Source of the DNA: Lepagella muris
GTDB taxonomy: Bacteria > Bacteroidota > Bacteroidia > Bacteroidales > Muribaculaceae
Assembly: GCF_004793975.1 (NCBI RefSeq)
Contig: NZ_SRYB01000027.1
Span: forward strand, 3,520-67,519
Direction of reading: 5' to 3'
DNA length: 64,000 bases
The notes under the pieces: model-generated
What the model was told of the DNA's origin: nothing
What the model saw: the letters and a program-made list of their open reading frames with translations, nothing else
Databases searched by the model: none
Translations under genes and position numbers: made by a program
Shown: one piece after another, positions 22,823-32,420 of the stretch
Numbering within the stretch: position 1 is the first letter of the stretch
How the letters are laid out: each line of letters starts with the position of its first letter

Positions 22823-23449
22823 TCATTTCTTGGTGCGGTCTGCGCCTGTGAGTACGGGTAGGGAGAGGTTGTAGCGGAGGGTGAGCACGCGTATCACGAT
22901 TATGACGGCGGCGCATGCGAGCTGTTGCACCATTACGGAACAGCCCGTGTTGCGGAGTAGCCAGTAGACGAGCGATCCGGCAAGGCACGCCGTGGCATAG
23001 ATATCCTTACGGAATACGAGTGGCTCCTCGTTGATGAGTATGTCGCGGATGACGCCTCCGAATGCACCGGTGATTATGCCCATTATTACCGCCACCCACA
23101 TGGGATAGTCGATTGCAAGCGTCTTGGTGATGCCGATGACGCAGAAGAGGGCGAGTCCGATGCTGTCAAATATGAATAGGATCTTGTCTTTGCTTACGAG
23201 TATGCTCCGGAAAATGATCACTGTGGCGAGCGAGAGGGCAGTGACGCCGAGATACCACCATGTCTGCATCCAGAACACCGGTATGTCGAGCAGGAGGTCG
23301 CGGAGCGTGCCGCCTCCGATAGCTGTGACGAGTCCGACGGTGTATGCGCCGAACCAGTCAAATTTCTTTGTGGCAGCCAGTCGGATGCCGCTTATCGCGC
23401 ATGCTACCGTGCCGATCACTTCGAGAATAAAAGAAACTGTCTCTTCCAT
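22823..23449 (-). CDS. TRIC-type (UPF0126/YicG) membrane protein
   Basis: 208 aa with about seven hydrophobic helices in two similar halves. Family motifs are GTVACAISGIRLA, GGGTLRDLLL in the first half and GAFGGVIRDILI in the second. Members form trimeric cation channels related to the eukaryotic TRIC proteins; the bacterial role is little known, glycine transport has been suggested. It lies downstream of the AspT-type transporter with a terminator between, so it may have separate expression. Confidence 0.88.
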   Translation of the reverse strand: MEETVSFILEVIGTVACAISGIRLAATKKFDWFGAYTVGLVTAIGGGTLRDLLLDIPVFWMQTWWYLGVTALSLATVIIFRSILVSKDKILFIFDSIGLALFCVIGITKTLAIDYPMWVAVIMGIITGAFGGVIRDILINEEPLVFRKDIYATACLAGSLVYWLLRNTGCSVMVQQLACAAVIIVIRVLTLRYNLSLPVLTGADRTKK

Positions 23450-23464
23450 TTCTATTCCAAAATT

Positions 23465-23494
23465 AAGGCGCGGCCTGGGAGAGAACCGCGCCTT
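23465..23494 (-). terminator. Hairpin after the AspT-type transporter gene
   Basis: AAGGCGCGG (minus strand, 23486-23494) pairs with CCGCGCCTT (23465-23473), followed by AATTTTGG. It sits between the transporter stop and the TRIC start. Confidence 0.6.
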
Positions 23495-23526
23495 TATTAT
23501 CTCTTTATTTCTTCAGAGCAATGCTG

Positions 23527-25218
23527 CTACAGGAAGCAGAGCACTATCACTTGCGCCACAATCACACGCATGAACATCGTGAGCGGATAGACCGTGGAGT
23601 AAGCCACGGCGGGAGCGTCGTTGTTGGCAACCTTGTTGGCGTAGGCGAGTGCCGGGGGATCGGTGTAGCTGCCACTCATCATACCGAGTATGGATAGGTA
23701 GTTCATCTTGAACTTGCCACGTGCGATGCAGCCAACCACTATCAATGGAATCACAGTGATGAGGAATCCGTATGCCACCCACATTGCGCCCTTGAAGTTG
23801 AACACCGTTGCCGCGAAGTCTTTTCCGGCGGCGATACCCACCGAGGCGAGGAAGAGGCAGATGCCTATCTCGCGGAGGAGGAGATTGGCGGCGGAGTTGG
23901 TATAGGTGACGAGGTGGAACTTATGTCCGTAGGCACCGATGAGGATAGCCACTACGAGCGGACCGCCGGCAAGACCGAGTTTCATCGGCACTGACATGCC
24001 GGGGAACTGGATGGGGAGGCTTCCGAGGATGATACCGAGGAATATGCCTATGAACATTGTGATGAGGTTCGGCTCGTTGAGACGTTTCATGGAGTTGCCG
24101 AGCTTACGTGCGAGGTGCTCGATATCGTCGAGTTTACCCACTACAGTCACGCGGTCGCCGATCTGAAGGCGGAGGTTGGGGCTTGCGAGAAGATCCATTC
24201 CGGCACGGTTCACGCGGGTCACGTTGAGCTCGTATGTCTCATGAAGATGGAGCGCACCGAGTTTCACACCGTTGTAGTTGGGCTGTGTGACTACGATCCT
24301 GCGCGAAACTACCGGACCCTTGTCCATGGGCCAAGTCATCTCCACTTTCTGACCGATGAAGCGGGAGAAGATCTCCTCATCCTGCTTTGCACAGACTATC
24401 AGGCAGAGATCGCCGATCTCAATGGTGTCCTGTGCAGTAGGTATCACCACCTTGCCGTCCGGTTTGAGGATACGGGAGCAGGTGTAGTCGCAAGTGATGA
24501 GGGTGTGGAGTTTCACCATGGAGAGACCCGACACGAGTTCGTTGGTCACTTTGTAGGTGAGGATTGCGGGAGCCTGAGTTGAATCTTTCTTCTCATCGTC
24601 TACCTCTTTGATCTCATCGTCGATATTCACCTTGAATATCACCTTGATAAGAATCATGGTCAGGATGATACCGACTACGCCAAGCGGATATGCTGCGGCA
24701 TATCCCATTGACATCTGCTGGCTGACGTCGTAGGCGGAGGAGTTGACCTGGAGCACGGTCTGCTGGGCGGCACCGAGCGCAGGGGTGTTGGTGATTGCGC
24801 CACACATCACGCCGATCATGTCGGTGATTGATGTTGCACCGTCGGCTCCACCCTGAAGATAGTAGATGGAGAGCATGATGACGACGTTGAGAGCGATGCC
24901 GGTCACGGCAAGCATGTTCATGCGTATGCCACCCTCTTTAAACGAAGAGAAAAAGCCGGGACCCACCTGCATACCTATCGAGAAGATAAACAGGATAAGA
25001 CCGAATTCTCTCAGGAAGTGGAGAGTGTTCCCCTCCACGGCATAACCGAAGTGGCCGAGCAGAATGCCGACAAAGAGCACGAACGTCACTCCAAGCGACA
25101 CCCCGAGAATCTTCACTTTTCCAAGGAAAATTCCGGCGAATATCACGAAGGAGTAGAGCAGAACCGTGCTGGCGAGCGACATGTTTCCCGGCCGGAGCAG
25201 TTCGATAAACCAATCCAT
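23527..25218 (-). CDS. AspT/YidE-type putative transporter with two RCK-C domains
   Basis: 563 aa. Two AspT/YidE/YbjL membrane domains (about 1-180 and 390-560, each about five helices) flank a cytoplasmic region with two TrkA-C (RCK_C) segments. These have KVVIPTAQDTIEIGDLCLIV and LRLQIGDRVTVVGKLDD. The duplicate motifs GVMCGAITNTPALGAAQ and LGMMSGSYTDPPALAYA match between halves. AspT exchanges aspartate and alanine; the substrate here is unknown. A TAATTTTG box at 25287-25294 is a possible promoter. Confidence 0.9.
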   Translation of the reverse strand: MDWFIELLRPGNMSLASTVLLYSFVIFAGIFLGKVKILGVSLGVTFVLFVGILLGHFGYAVEGNTLHFLREFGLILFIFSIGMQVGPGFFSSFKEGGIRMNMLAVTGIALNVVIMLSIYYLQGGADGATSITDMIGVMCGAITNTPALGAAQQTVLQVNSSAYDVSQQMSMGYAAAYPLGVVGIILTMILIKVIFKVNIDDEIKEVDDEKKDSTQAPAILTYKVTNELVSGLSMVKLHTLITCDYTCSRILKPDGKVVIPTAQDTIEIGDLCLIVCAKQDEEIFSRFIGQKVEMTWPMDKGPVVSRRIVVTQPNYNGVKLGALHLHETYELNVTRVNRAGMDLLASPNLRLQIGDRVTVVGKLDDIEHLARKLGNSMKRLNEPNLITMFIGIFLGIILGSLPIQFPGMSVPMKLGLAGGPLVVAILIGAYGHKFHLVTYTNSAANLLLREIGICLFLASVGIAAGKDFAATVFNFKGAMWVAYGFLITVIPLIVVGCIARGKFKMNYLSILGMMSGSYTDPPALAYANKVANNDAPAVAYSTVYPLTMFMRVIVAQVIVLCFL

Positions 25219-25461
25219 AATGTTAAAAATCCGAAATTTAATTATAGTTTGAAGTGCCCCATTAGCTGGGGATGAAAAATCGTCTGCAAAATTAGTGAAT
25301 TTTTGTGATAATCTTTGTAAATTTGCGGTATTAATTATGCGTGCATACGTCTTAAATATTTTTTGCCCGTGATTCCGACGCGTCGCGTTGTGGCATTGCG
25401 TTGTGGCAGAGACGATGCGCGTTTAAATAAAAACATAATAATTACTCTTTTTAGATTCAGT

Positions 25462-26355
25462 ATGAAGAAAATTCGTGCAGCCGTGGTAGGATACGGCAAT
25501 ATCGGGAGATTTACTATCGAGGCGCTTGAGGTGGCTCCAGATTTTGAGATTGCAGGCGTGGTGCGTCGCGACGCATCGAAGCGTGAGGATATTCCGGCAG
25601 AGATACCGGTGGTAGGCTCAATCGATGAGCTGACCGACGTAGACGTGGCTATCCTTGCCACCCCGACAAGAAAGGTGGAGGAATTTGCCAAGGAGATCCT
25701 TGCCAAGGGTATCAACACTGTCGACAGCTTCGACATTCATGGTCAGATACCGGCTCTCCGCAAGAGTCTCGGTGAGGTGGCGCGTGAGCATGGCAAGGTG
25801 AGCGTCATTTCGGCAGGCTGGGATCCGGGAAGCGACTCTGTTGTGCGTGCGCTTCTTGAGGCAGTGGCTCCCAAGGGTATCACCTACACCAACTTCGGTC
25901 CGGGCATGAGCATGGGACACACCGTGGCTGTCAAGGCTGTGGAGGGAGTGAAGGCTGCTCTATCGATGACTATCCCCGTCGGCACAGGCATACATCGCCG
26001 TATGGTCTACATCGAACTGATGCCGGGCTATGAGTTTGAGAAGGTGGCACACGCCATCAAGACCGACCCCTATTTCGCATCGGACGAAACCCATGTGATG
26101 CAGGTGGAGAGCGTGGATGCCCTTAAGGATATGGGTCATGGTGTGAATCTCGTGCGCAAGGGCGTAAGCGGCAAGACGCAGAACCAGCTCTTTGAGTTTG
26201 ACATGAAGATCAATAATCCTGCGCTTACGGGTCAGGTGCTCGTGTGCGTTGCGAGAGCGTCAATGCGTCTTCAGCCCGGTTGCTACACTATGATCGAGAT
26301 TCCGGTGGTGGACCTTCTCCCCGGCGACCGTGATGAATGGATAAAGCTTGTCTGA
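25462..26355 (+). CDS. ddh: meso-diaminopimelate dehydrogenase
   Basis: 297 aa NADP-dependent enzyme that aminates tetrahydrodipicolinate directly to meso-DAP for lysine and peptidoglycan synthesis. The Rossmann start is RAAVVGYGNIGRFTIEAL. Family blocks are VDSFDIHG, ISAGWDPGSDSVVRAL and GPGMSMGHTVAVK. The ATG at 25462 places the first strand at the N-terminus; the frame extends upstream to 25363 without protein-like sequence. A possible -7 box TAAATTTG is at 25318-25325. Confidence 0.95.
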   Translation: MKKIRAAVVGYGNIGRFTIEALEVAPDFEIAGVVRRDASKREDIPAEIPVVGSIDELTDVDVAILATPTRKVEEFAKEILAKGINTVDSFDIHGQIPALRKSLGEVAREHGKVSVISAGWDPGSDSVVRALLEAVAPKGITYTNFGPGMSMGHTVAVKAVEGVKAALSMTIPVGTGIHRRMVYIELMPGYEFEKVAHAIKTDPYFASDETHVMQVESVDALKDMGHGVNLVRKGVSGKTQNQLFEFDMKINNPALTGQVLVCVARASMRLQPGCYTMIEIPVVDLLPGDRDEWIKLV

Positions 26356-26432
26356 TAAATCCTGTCAGATAAATAAGGCGGCTTGGAAACTGTAGCGTAA
26401 AAATACGGTAGCTTATAAATGGAGGCTTGAAA

Positions 26433-27170
26433 ATGGTGGAGTGTGTCATAAATTTTCTTACCGAGGTATATGCCGACATCAATTCGCTCGAGGTGAATAT
26501 GGTCAGCAGCATGTTTCGTCTGTTGCTGAGTATGATTCTCGGTATGGTTGTCGGTGCGGAGCGTAAACGCAAGGGTCAGGTGGCGGGTATCCGCACGTTT
26601 GCACTCATCTCTATGGGTGCCTGCCTGGCGATGCTGCTGTCGATCTACGTTCCGCAGGTGTATCTCGGTCTGAAGAACGGAGACCCGGGACGAATCGCCG
26701 CACAGGTGATCACGGGTATCGGTTTTATCGGTGGCGGTGCGATGATCCACATGAAAGGAGCTGTGAAGGGTTTGACCACGGCAGCCGGGATATGGATGAC
26801 CGCCATCATCGGCATGGCAGTCGGCATAGGCATGTATATGTGCTCGATCGGCGCAACGTTGCTGATTCTTATGACGCTTGTCTCCTTCGAGCAGTATGAG
26901 AAGAGGAAGAAGATGGGTCAGGAGTCGAAAGTGATCGGTCTGACAGTGGAGGGCGTCCTTGAGAATATCGACGACTATAAGAGGGTGTTTAATGAGGCGG
27001 ATGTGCATCTCTCCACGTTTTTTGTGGAGTATGACTACGACAGGAACGTCACGGAGCTGAATTTCGTGGTTCTTGCGCATGTCTATACCGATCTGATGCC
27101 CCTTTTGTCGAAAATCAGAGGCGTGAATCCCACAAAGAAGCTGACGCTATCAAGCCAGCTTGACATCTGA
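26433..27170 (+). CDS. MgtC/SapB family membrane protein
   Basis: 245 aa. Four N-terminal helices carry the MgtC signature: LLLSMILGMVVGAERKRKG, GIRTFALISMG and GIGFIGGGAMI. A C-terminal cytoplasmic ACT-like region follows (residues about 155-245). MgtC proteins affect magnesium homeostasis and ATP synthase in pathogens; the role in commensals is unclear. The ATG at 26433 has GGAGG 8 nt upstream, which decides it over a TTG at 26427. Confidence 0.88.
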   Translation: MVECVINFLTEVYADINSLEVNMVSSMFRLLLSMILGMVVGAERKRKGQVAGIRTFALISMGACLAMLLSIYVPQVYLGLKNGDPGRIAAQVITGIGFIGGGAMIHMKGAVKGLTTAAGIWMTAIIGMAVGIGMYMCSIGATLLILMTLVSFEQYEKRKKMGQESKVIGLTVEGVLENIDDYKRVFNEADVHLSTFFVEYDYDRNVTELNFVVLAHVYTDLMPLLSKIRGVNPTKKLTLSSQLDI

Positions 27171-27220
27171 TACGCTTTCAGCTGACAGAAAATGCTAACG
27201 AGGAAACGCTACCGGCGAAA

Positions 27221-27272
27221 AATAGCGGCACCCACGTCAGGATAAGTCCTGAACGTGGGTGCTGCCGTTATG
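27221..27272. terminator. Bidirectional hairpin between mgtC-like and ettA
   Basis: AATAGCGGCACCCACGTCAGGA (split: 27221-27242) pairs with TCCTGAACGTGGGTG and CTGCCGTTAT (27247-27271). It separates two convergent genes and can end transcription from both sides. Confidence 0.8.
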
Positions 27273-27303
27273 GAGGAGGGGTGTGTTATGATTGTGGATG
27301 GAA

Positions 27304-28986
27304 TCACATCAGCTTGCGGTAACGGATACGGTGGGGAGTGTCGTTGCCGTCACGTTTCTTCTTAAACTCCTCATAGTCGGAGTAGGAGCCTTCGTAGAAG
27401 GTCACTTTGCTGTCGCCCTCGAAAGCGAGGATATGGGTGGCGATACGGTCGAGGAACCAACGGTCGTGGCTCACTACCACGGCACATCCGGCGAAGTTCT
27501 CCAGACCCTCCTCGAGTGCACGGAGAGTGTTGACGTCAATGTCGTTGGTAGGCTCGTCGAGAAGAAGCACATTCCCTTCCTCTTTCAGTGCCATGGCGAG
27601 ATGCAGTCGGTTGCGCTCGCCGCCCGACAGCACACCGATCTTTTTCTCCTGGTCGGCACCGGTGAAGTTGAATTTAGAGAGATATGCGCGTGCGTTCATG
27701 TCGCGTCCACCCATGCGGAATGACTCCACACCCTGAGATATCACCTCATATACGGTCTTGTCGGGGGAGAGATCCTTGTGGTTCTGGTCGACGTAGGCGA
27801 TCTTAACTGTCTCTCCGACTTCAAACTCACCTTTATCCTGCTTCTCCAATCCCATGATGAGGCGGAAGAGAGTGGTCTTGCCCGCACCGTTGGGACCGAT
27901 CACGCCTACGATGCCGTTGGGAGGCAGCATGAAGTTGAGGTCGTTGAAGAGTACGCGGTCGTCGTATGCCTTGGCAAGGTCATGCGCTTCGATCACCTTG
28001 TTGCCGAGACGCGGACCATTGGGGATGAAGATCTCCAGTTTCTCCTCCCTCTCCTTCTGGTCCTCGTTGAGGAGTCGGTCGTAGCTTGACAGACGTGCCT
28101 TCCCCTTTGCCTGACGAGCCTTGGGAGCCATACGCACCCATTCAAGCTCTCTTTCGAGAGTCTTGCGTCGTTTGCTTGCCTGTTTCTCCTCCTGAGCCAT
28201 ACGTTTTGTCTTCTGGTCGAGCCAGGAGCTGTAGTTGCCCTTCCAGGGTATCCCTTCGCCACGGTCGAGCTCAAGAATCCAGCCTGCCACGTGGTCGAGG
28301 AAGTAGCGGTCGTGGGTAACGGCGATGACAGTGCCGGGATATTGCTGAAGGTGCTGTTCGAGCCAGTCGATTGATTCTGCATCAAGGTGGTTGGTGGGCT
28401 CGTCGAGGAGAAGCACGTCGGGCTGTTGGAGGAGCAGACGGCAGAGAGCCACACGGCGGCGTTCGCCACCGGAGAGCACGGCTATCTTCTTGTCGTCGTC
28501 GGGGCAACGCAGTGCGTCCATGGCGCGTTCGAGCTTGTTGTCGATGTTCCATGCGTCGCAAGCGTCGAGCTTGTCCTGAAGTTCTGCCTGACGGTTGATG
28601 AGGGCATCCATCTTGTCGGGGTTCTCAAGCACCTCGGGGTCGGCGAATGCGTTGTTGACATCATCATACTCTTTCAGAAGGTCAAGCACCGGTTGCACAC
28701 CCTCCTGCACCACTTCCTTCACCGTCTTCTCCGGATCAAGTTTCGGGTCCTGCTCAAGATAGCCTACTGTATAGCCGGGGGAGAATACCACGTTGCCCTG
28801 ATAGCTCTTGTCGATTCCGGCAATGATTTTCATCAAGGTAGACTTGCCTGATCCGTTCAGACCGATTATGCCGATCTTAGCACCGTAGAAGAACGAGAGG
28901 TAGATGTTTTTCAGAATCTGTCGCTGAGGGGGGATGATCTTGCTCACTCCCACCATTGAGAATATAATTTTCTTATCGTCTGCCAT
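27304..28986 (-). CDS. ettA: Energy-dependent translational throttle protein EttA
   Basis: 560 aa ABC-F ATPase with two nucleotide-binding domains. First domain: GLNGSGKSTLMKIIAG, LSGGERRRVALCRLL and LLLDEPTNHLDAESIDWLE. Second domain: GPNGAGKTTLF and LSGGERNRLHLAMAL with LLLDEPTNDIDVNTLRALE. It has no membrane segments. EttA binds the ribosomal E site and gates translation by ATP/ADP level. It follows def by 62 bp on the same strand. Confidence 0.93.
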   Translation of the reverse strand: MADDKKIIFSMVGVSKIIPPQRQILKNIYLSFFYGAKIGIIGLNGSGKSTLMKIIAGIDKSYQGNVVFSPGYTVGYLEQDPKLDPEKTVKEVVQEGVQPVLDLLKEYDDVNNAFADPEVLENPDKMDALINRQAELQDKLDACDAWNIDNKLERAMDALRCPDDDKKIAVLSGGERRRVALCRLLLQQPDVLLLDEPTNHLDAESIDWLEQHLQQYPGTVIAVTHDRYFLDHVAGWILELDRGEGIPWKGNYSSWLDQKTKRMAQEEKQASKRRKTLERELEWVRMAPKARQAKGKARLSSYDRLLNEDQKEREEKLEIFIPNGPRLGNKVIEAHDLAKAYDDRVLFNDLNFMLPPNGIVGVIGPNGAGKTTLFRLIMGLEKQDKGEFEVGETVKIAYVDQNHKDLSPDKTVYEVISQGVESFRMGGRDMNARAYLSKFNFTGADQEKKIGVLSGGERNRLHLAMALKEEGNVLLLDEPTNDIDVNTLRALEEGLENFAGCAVVVSHDRWFLDRIATHILAFEGDSKVTFYEGSYSDYEEFKKKRDGNDTPHRIRYRKLM

Positions 28987-29048
28987 TTCTGTTTTGCGGT
29001 TGTTTTTTTGTTCGGTTGGTTAATCAAGATTGAAGCTGTTTTGTGGCA

Positions 29049-29609
29049 TTATTTCTGCACTGCCTTAGTGCGGTATGCACACTTCACTTTCCCCTTGACG
29101 ATGTTGTTGAGCTTGGTGCGTATCATCTGCTTACGGATGGGTGACACGCGGTCGGTGTAGACCTTGCCGAGAAGGTGGTCGTATTCATGCTGGATGATTC
29201 TCGCTGCGAATCCGTGGAATTCTTTCTCATGCTCCACGAAATCCTCATCGAGCCAGTTGAGCCTTACATGCTCGTGGCGTTTCACTGGCTCTGACAGACC
29301 GGGCAGTGAGAGACAACCCTCTTCGCGGCTTACGGGTGCTACGTCGTCAAGAACGTCGAGCACCGGATTTATGAGCGCGAACTTAAGGTCCTTACATTCC
29401 GGAAAATCATTGGCGAGCGCTGTGCCGTCGATTACGATCACGCTTATCGGAAGACCGATCTGAGGAGCTGCCAAACCGACGCCCTCGGAATGATACATCG
29501 TCTCAAACATGTCGGCAATCAGTTTCTTTACTTCGGGATAGTCGGGCTCGATGTCTTCCGTCTCATTATGAAGCACGGGTTGCCCGTATAGATATATTGG
29601 TAGGATCAT
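29049..29609 (-). CDS. def: Peptide deformylase
   Basis: 186 aa metalloenzyme removing the N-formyl group from new proteins. All three motifs are present: GVGLAAPQIG, EEGCLSLPG (metal Cys) and QHEYDHLLG (two metal His and catalytic Glu). It lies between PBP1A and EttA, all on the minus strand with gaps of 49 and 62 bp, so a common transcript is plausible. Confidence 0.96.
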   Translation of the reverse strand: MILPIYLYGQPVLHNETEDIEPDYPEVKKLIADMFETMYHSEGVGLAAPQIGLPISVIVIDGTALANDFPECKDLKFALINPVLDVLDDVAPVSREEGCLSLPGLSEPVKRHEHVRLNWLDEDFVEHEKEFHGFAARIIQHEYDHLLGKVYTDRVSPIRKQMIRTKLNNIVKGKVKCAYRTKAVQK

Positions 29610-29658
29610 ATTTTTCTGCGGATATGGTCCGCAAGTTTTTAGAGTTATCTGTTAATTC

Positions 29659-32109
29659 TTAGTCAAAAATTCCTTCGGAAACTTCTTCTACCTCACTCTC
29701 TCCCGATGACGTGAACATCTCGCCGCTGCATGCGTTGAAGTCGGCAGGGAAAGTGAATTTGGTATCCTGAGAATAGGGGAGTTTCTTATCGGCATATATC
29801 TTCTTCATGTAGAATCCATAGATCGGGAGTGCGGCGCGTGCGCCCTGACCGAGAGCCATGGTGTTGAAGTGGATATATCGTTCCTCACCGCCTACCCATA
29901 CTCCGGTGACGAGCTCGGGCGTGAATCCCATGAACCATGAGTCGGAGTTGGAGTTGGTCGTACCGGTCTTGCCGCCCATCTGTGCGGATATGCCGTAACG
30001 TCCTCTAAGGCTTGCCGCCGTACCGCTGTCAACCACGTTGAGCAGTATGGAGAGTATCTTATAGTAGGCATCCTCGCTCGTCACCTCACTGCGGTGGGGT
30101 GTGGTGGAGTATATGAGGTTGCCTTGGTTATCCTCTATGCGGGTCACGAATACGGGGTCAACCCTCATACCCTTGTTGGCGAATGCGGTGTAGGCTGCCA
30201 CCATCTCCTTGACGGGGACGTCAACCGTGCCGAGTGCGAGTGGGAGAGTGGCGTCGATATGTCCGGTTACGCCGAACATTCTCATCTTGTTGGCAAGGTT
30301 CTTCGCACCCAGTTCATAGACGAGTCGGGCGGAAATCCAGTTGTTGGAGTTGGTCAGTGCCCAACGCAGGTCAACCATGTCGCCGATGCGTGCGCTTCCG
30401 GAGTTACGTGGCGACCAGTTGCCAAACGTAGGCTGAGTGTTGAGGAATTGTGAGCAAGGGGTGTAGTCCTGCTCCATGGCGAGGGTGTAGAGGAATGGCT
30501 TTGCGGTAGATCCGATCTGGCGGCGTCCTCTCGACACCATGTCGTATTGGAAATAGTTGAAATCAGGACCTCCGACGTATGCCTTCACGTATCCGTTGGT
30601 CGGATCCATGCTCATCATGCCCGTGCGAAGGATCGACTTCATGTAGAGAAGCGAGTCGTAGGGGGTCATTGTCACGGATTTTGAACCCGGATGATATTTG
30701 CCGTTCTCCTTCACGTAGGTGAATATGTCCATCTCGTAAGGCTTGTGGAAAGTCTTCTCAATCTCCGCCTCTGATATGCCGGCATTTTTCTGCACTCTCC
30801 ATCTCTCGGTCTGCTTCATGGCATTCTTGATGAGGTTCATCACGCCGCTGCGGCTTAGCTCGTCGCTGTTGGTGGTGTACGGACCGGTCACCTGCCCCTG
30901 TTTCTCCTTGAAGAATGCAGGCTGGAGAGTCCCGCCGAGATGCTCGTATACGGCTTCCTCGGCATATTGCTGCATTTTGATGTCGATGGTGGTGTAGATC
31001 TTAAGACCATCCGTATATATATTGTAGAGGCTTCCGTCCGGCTTGGGATTTTTAAGAATCCAACCGTAGAGGGGATTCTCCTCCCATTGAGTGGAGTCGG
31101 TGTTGTATTGCCCCATTGCGAGGATGTAGGCGAGGTTGCTCTTATATTTGTCGCGGGATGGACGCACCGGTTTCTTTGCGCTCATGAGCATCCTTATCTC
31201 CTCACGCAGATAAGGCACACCGCCGTCGCGATGATCCACGCGGTGATAGTCAAGTCCCAAGGGGAGTTGCTTGTATGCCTCCGCCTCGTCGCGAGGCAGT
31301 TTGCCCGCCTTCACCATCTGCTCCAGCACCACGTTGCGGCGTTCCTTCGTTCGTTCGGGATGGCGTAGTGGGTTGAAATAGCTCGGATTCTTCAGCATGC
31401 CGACGAGCATGGCAGATTCCTGCACGTTGAGGTCGGCGGGTTCCTTGTTGAAGTAAACGTTGGCGGCAGTCTTTATGCCGACGGCGTTGTTGAGGAAGTC
31501 GAATCGGTTGAGATACATGTTGATTATCTCCTGTTTCGTATAGAATCGTTCGAGCTTTATTGCGATCATCCATTCGATAGGCTTCTGTAGGGCGCGTTTG
31601 AGCATGTTGGATGATGGGCGGGAGTATAGTTGCTTTGCGAGCTGCTGTGTGATTGTGGATCCGCCGCCTGACGACTTATCGCCGAGCATGAGAGTCTTTA
31701 CTCCGGCACGGCCGAGGGCGATGAAGTCGATTCCGGAATGGTCGAAGAATCGTTCATCTTCGGTGGCTATGAGGGCATCGATCACGTGAGGCGACACAGT
31801 CTTGTAGTCGGAGTTTACGCGGTTTCCCGCGCCGGCGAAGTATCGCCCGAGTTCGGTTGTGCCGTCGGATGCTATGACTACAGATGCCAGTTTATCATGA
31901 GGGTCTTCCAGTTCCTCGATAGGAGGCATGTAGCCGATTACACCGTTATAGATCAGGAGCAGGAAGAGGGCTATCACGGTGCCCAATCCTAAGAACATGA
32001 TCCACATCCATCTGACAAGAATAGCGTTTCTTGACACTTTGCCGGACTTTTTCTTGCCGTTGAAGGTGTCGTCTTGTTTGTTATTACTTTTTTTACGGAT
32101 ATCAGTCAT
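29659..32109 (-). CDS. Class A penicillin-binding protein (PBP1A)
   Basis: 816 aa bifunctional peptidoglycan synthase. A short basic cytoplasmic tail and one transmembrane helix (WIMFLGLGTVIALFLLLI) precede the GT51 glycosyltransferase domain, with ATEDERFFDHSGID and GGGSTITQQLAKQLY. The transpeptidase domain has the catalytic SxxK in IGSTAKPFLY, SNN (TNSNNWISA) and KTGTTNSNSD. It ends with an acidic tail. Upstream on the minus strand TAATTTTG (32180-32187) is a likely -7 box. Confidence 0.95.
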   Translation of the reverse strand: MTDIRKKSNNKQDDTFNGKKKSGKVSRNAILVRWMWIMFLGLGTVIALFLLLIYNGVIGYMPPIEELEDPHDKLASVVIASDGTTELGRYFAGAGNRVNSDYKTVSPHVIDALIATEDERFFDHSGIDFIALGRAGVKTLMLGDKSSGGGSTITQQLAKQLYSRPSSNMLKRALQKPIEWMIAIKLERFYTKQEIINMYLNRFDFLNNAVGIKTAANVYFNKEPADLNVQESAMLVGMLKNPSYFNPLRHPERTKERRNVVLEQMVKAGKLPRDEAEAYKQLPLGLDYHRVDHRDGGVPYLREEIRMLMSAKKPVRPSRDKYKSNLAYILAMGQYNTDSTQWEENPLYGWILKNPKPDGSLYNIYTDGLKIYTTIDIKMQQYAEEAVYEHLGGTLQPAFFKEKQGQVTGPYTTNSDELSRSGVMNLIKNAMKQTERWRVQKNAGISEAEIEKTFHKPYEMDIFTYVKENGKYHPGSKSVTMTPYDSLLYMKSILRTGMMSMDPTNGYVKAYVGGPDFNYFQYDMVSRGRRQIGSTAKPFLYTLAMEQDYTPCSQFLNTQPTFGNWSPRNSGSARIGDMVDLRWALTNSNNWISARLVYELGAKNLANKMRMFGVTGHIDATLPLALGTVDVPVKEMVAAYTAFANKGMRVDPVFVTRIEDNQGNLIYSTTPHRSEVTSEDAYYKILSILLNVVDSGTAASLRGRYGISAQMGGKTGTTNSNSDSWFMGFTPELVTGVWVGGEERYIHFNTMALGQGARAALPIYGFYMKKIYADKKLPYSQDTKFTFPADFNACSGEMFTSSGESEVEEVSEGIFD

Positions 32110-32420
32110 ATCGTTATAACAATAAAAGCTTTTCCAACGACGAACACCGCCGTTGCGGGATAAAAGTCTGTATCAAATGCAAAATTACAAAAAATAATCG
32201 AAACCAACGCTATACCGTGGATACATTGAGCATAAATGACATATTGACAAAAAAAGACAGAAGGACAAGATAAGACCGGATGATTTTTAATTTTAGATAT
32301 TATTTGCCCGGATAATGATATTGGGTTGAATATGATTTTGAAATTATTTTAAAATGATTTAATTTTGTGGAGTTGTATGGAAGTTTAAAATAACTTTACA
32401 AAATTAAATTTTTTTATTCT
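32110..32420. other. Divergent intergenic region
   Basis: Holds promoters for PBP1A (minus, TAATTTTG at 32180-32187) and the M48 protease (plus, TTG 32338-32340, 19-nt spacer, TAATTTTG 32360-32367). No other structure seen. Confidence 0.6.

Noticed and set aside
26283..27080. 265-aa minus-strand ORF rich in His/Arg/Thr
   Set aside because: Antisense shadow of the MgtC-like gene.
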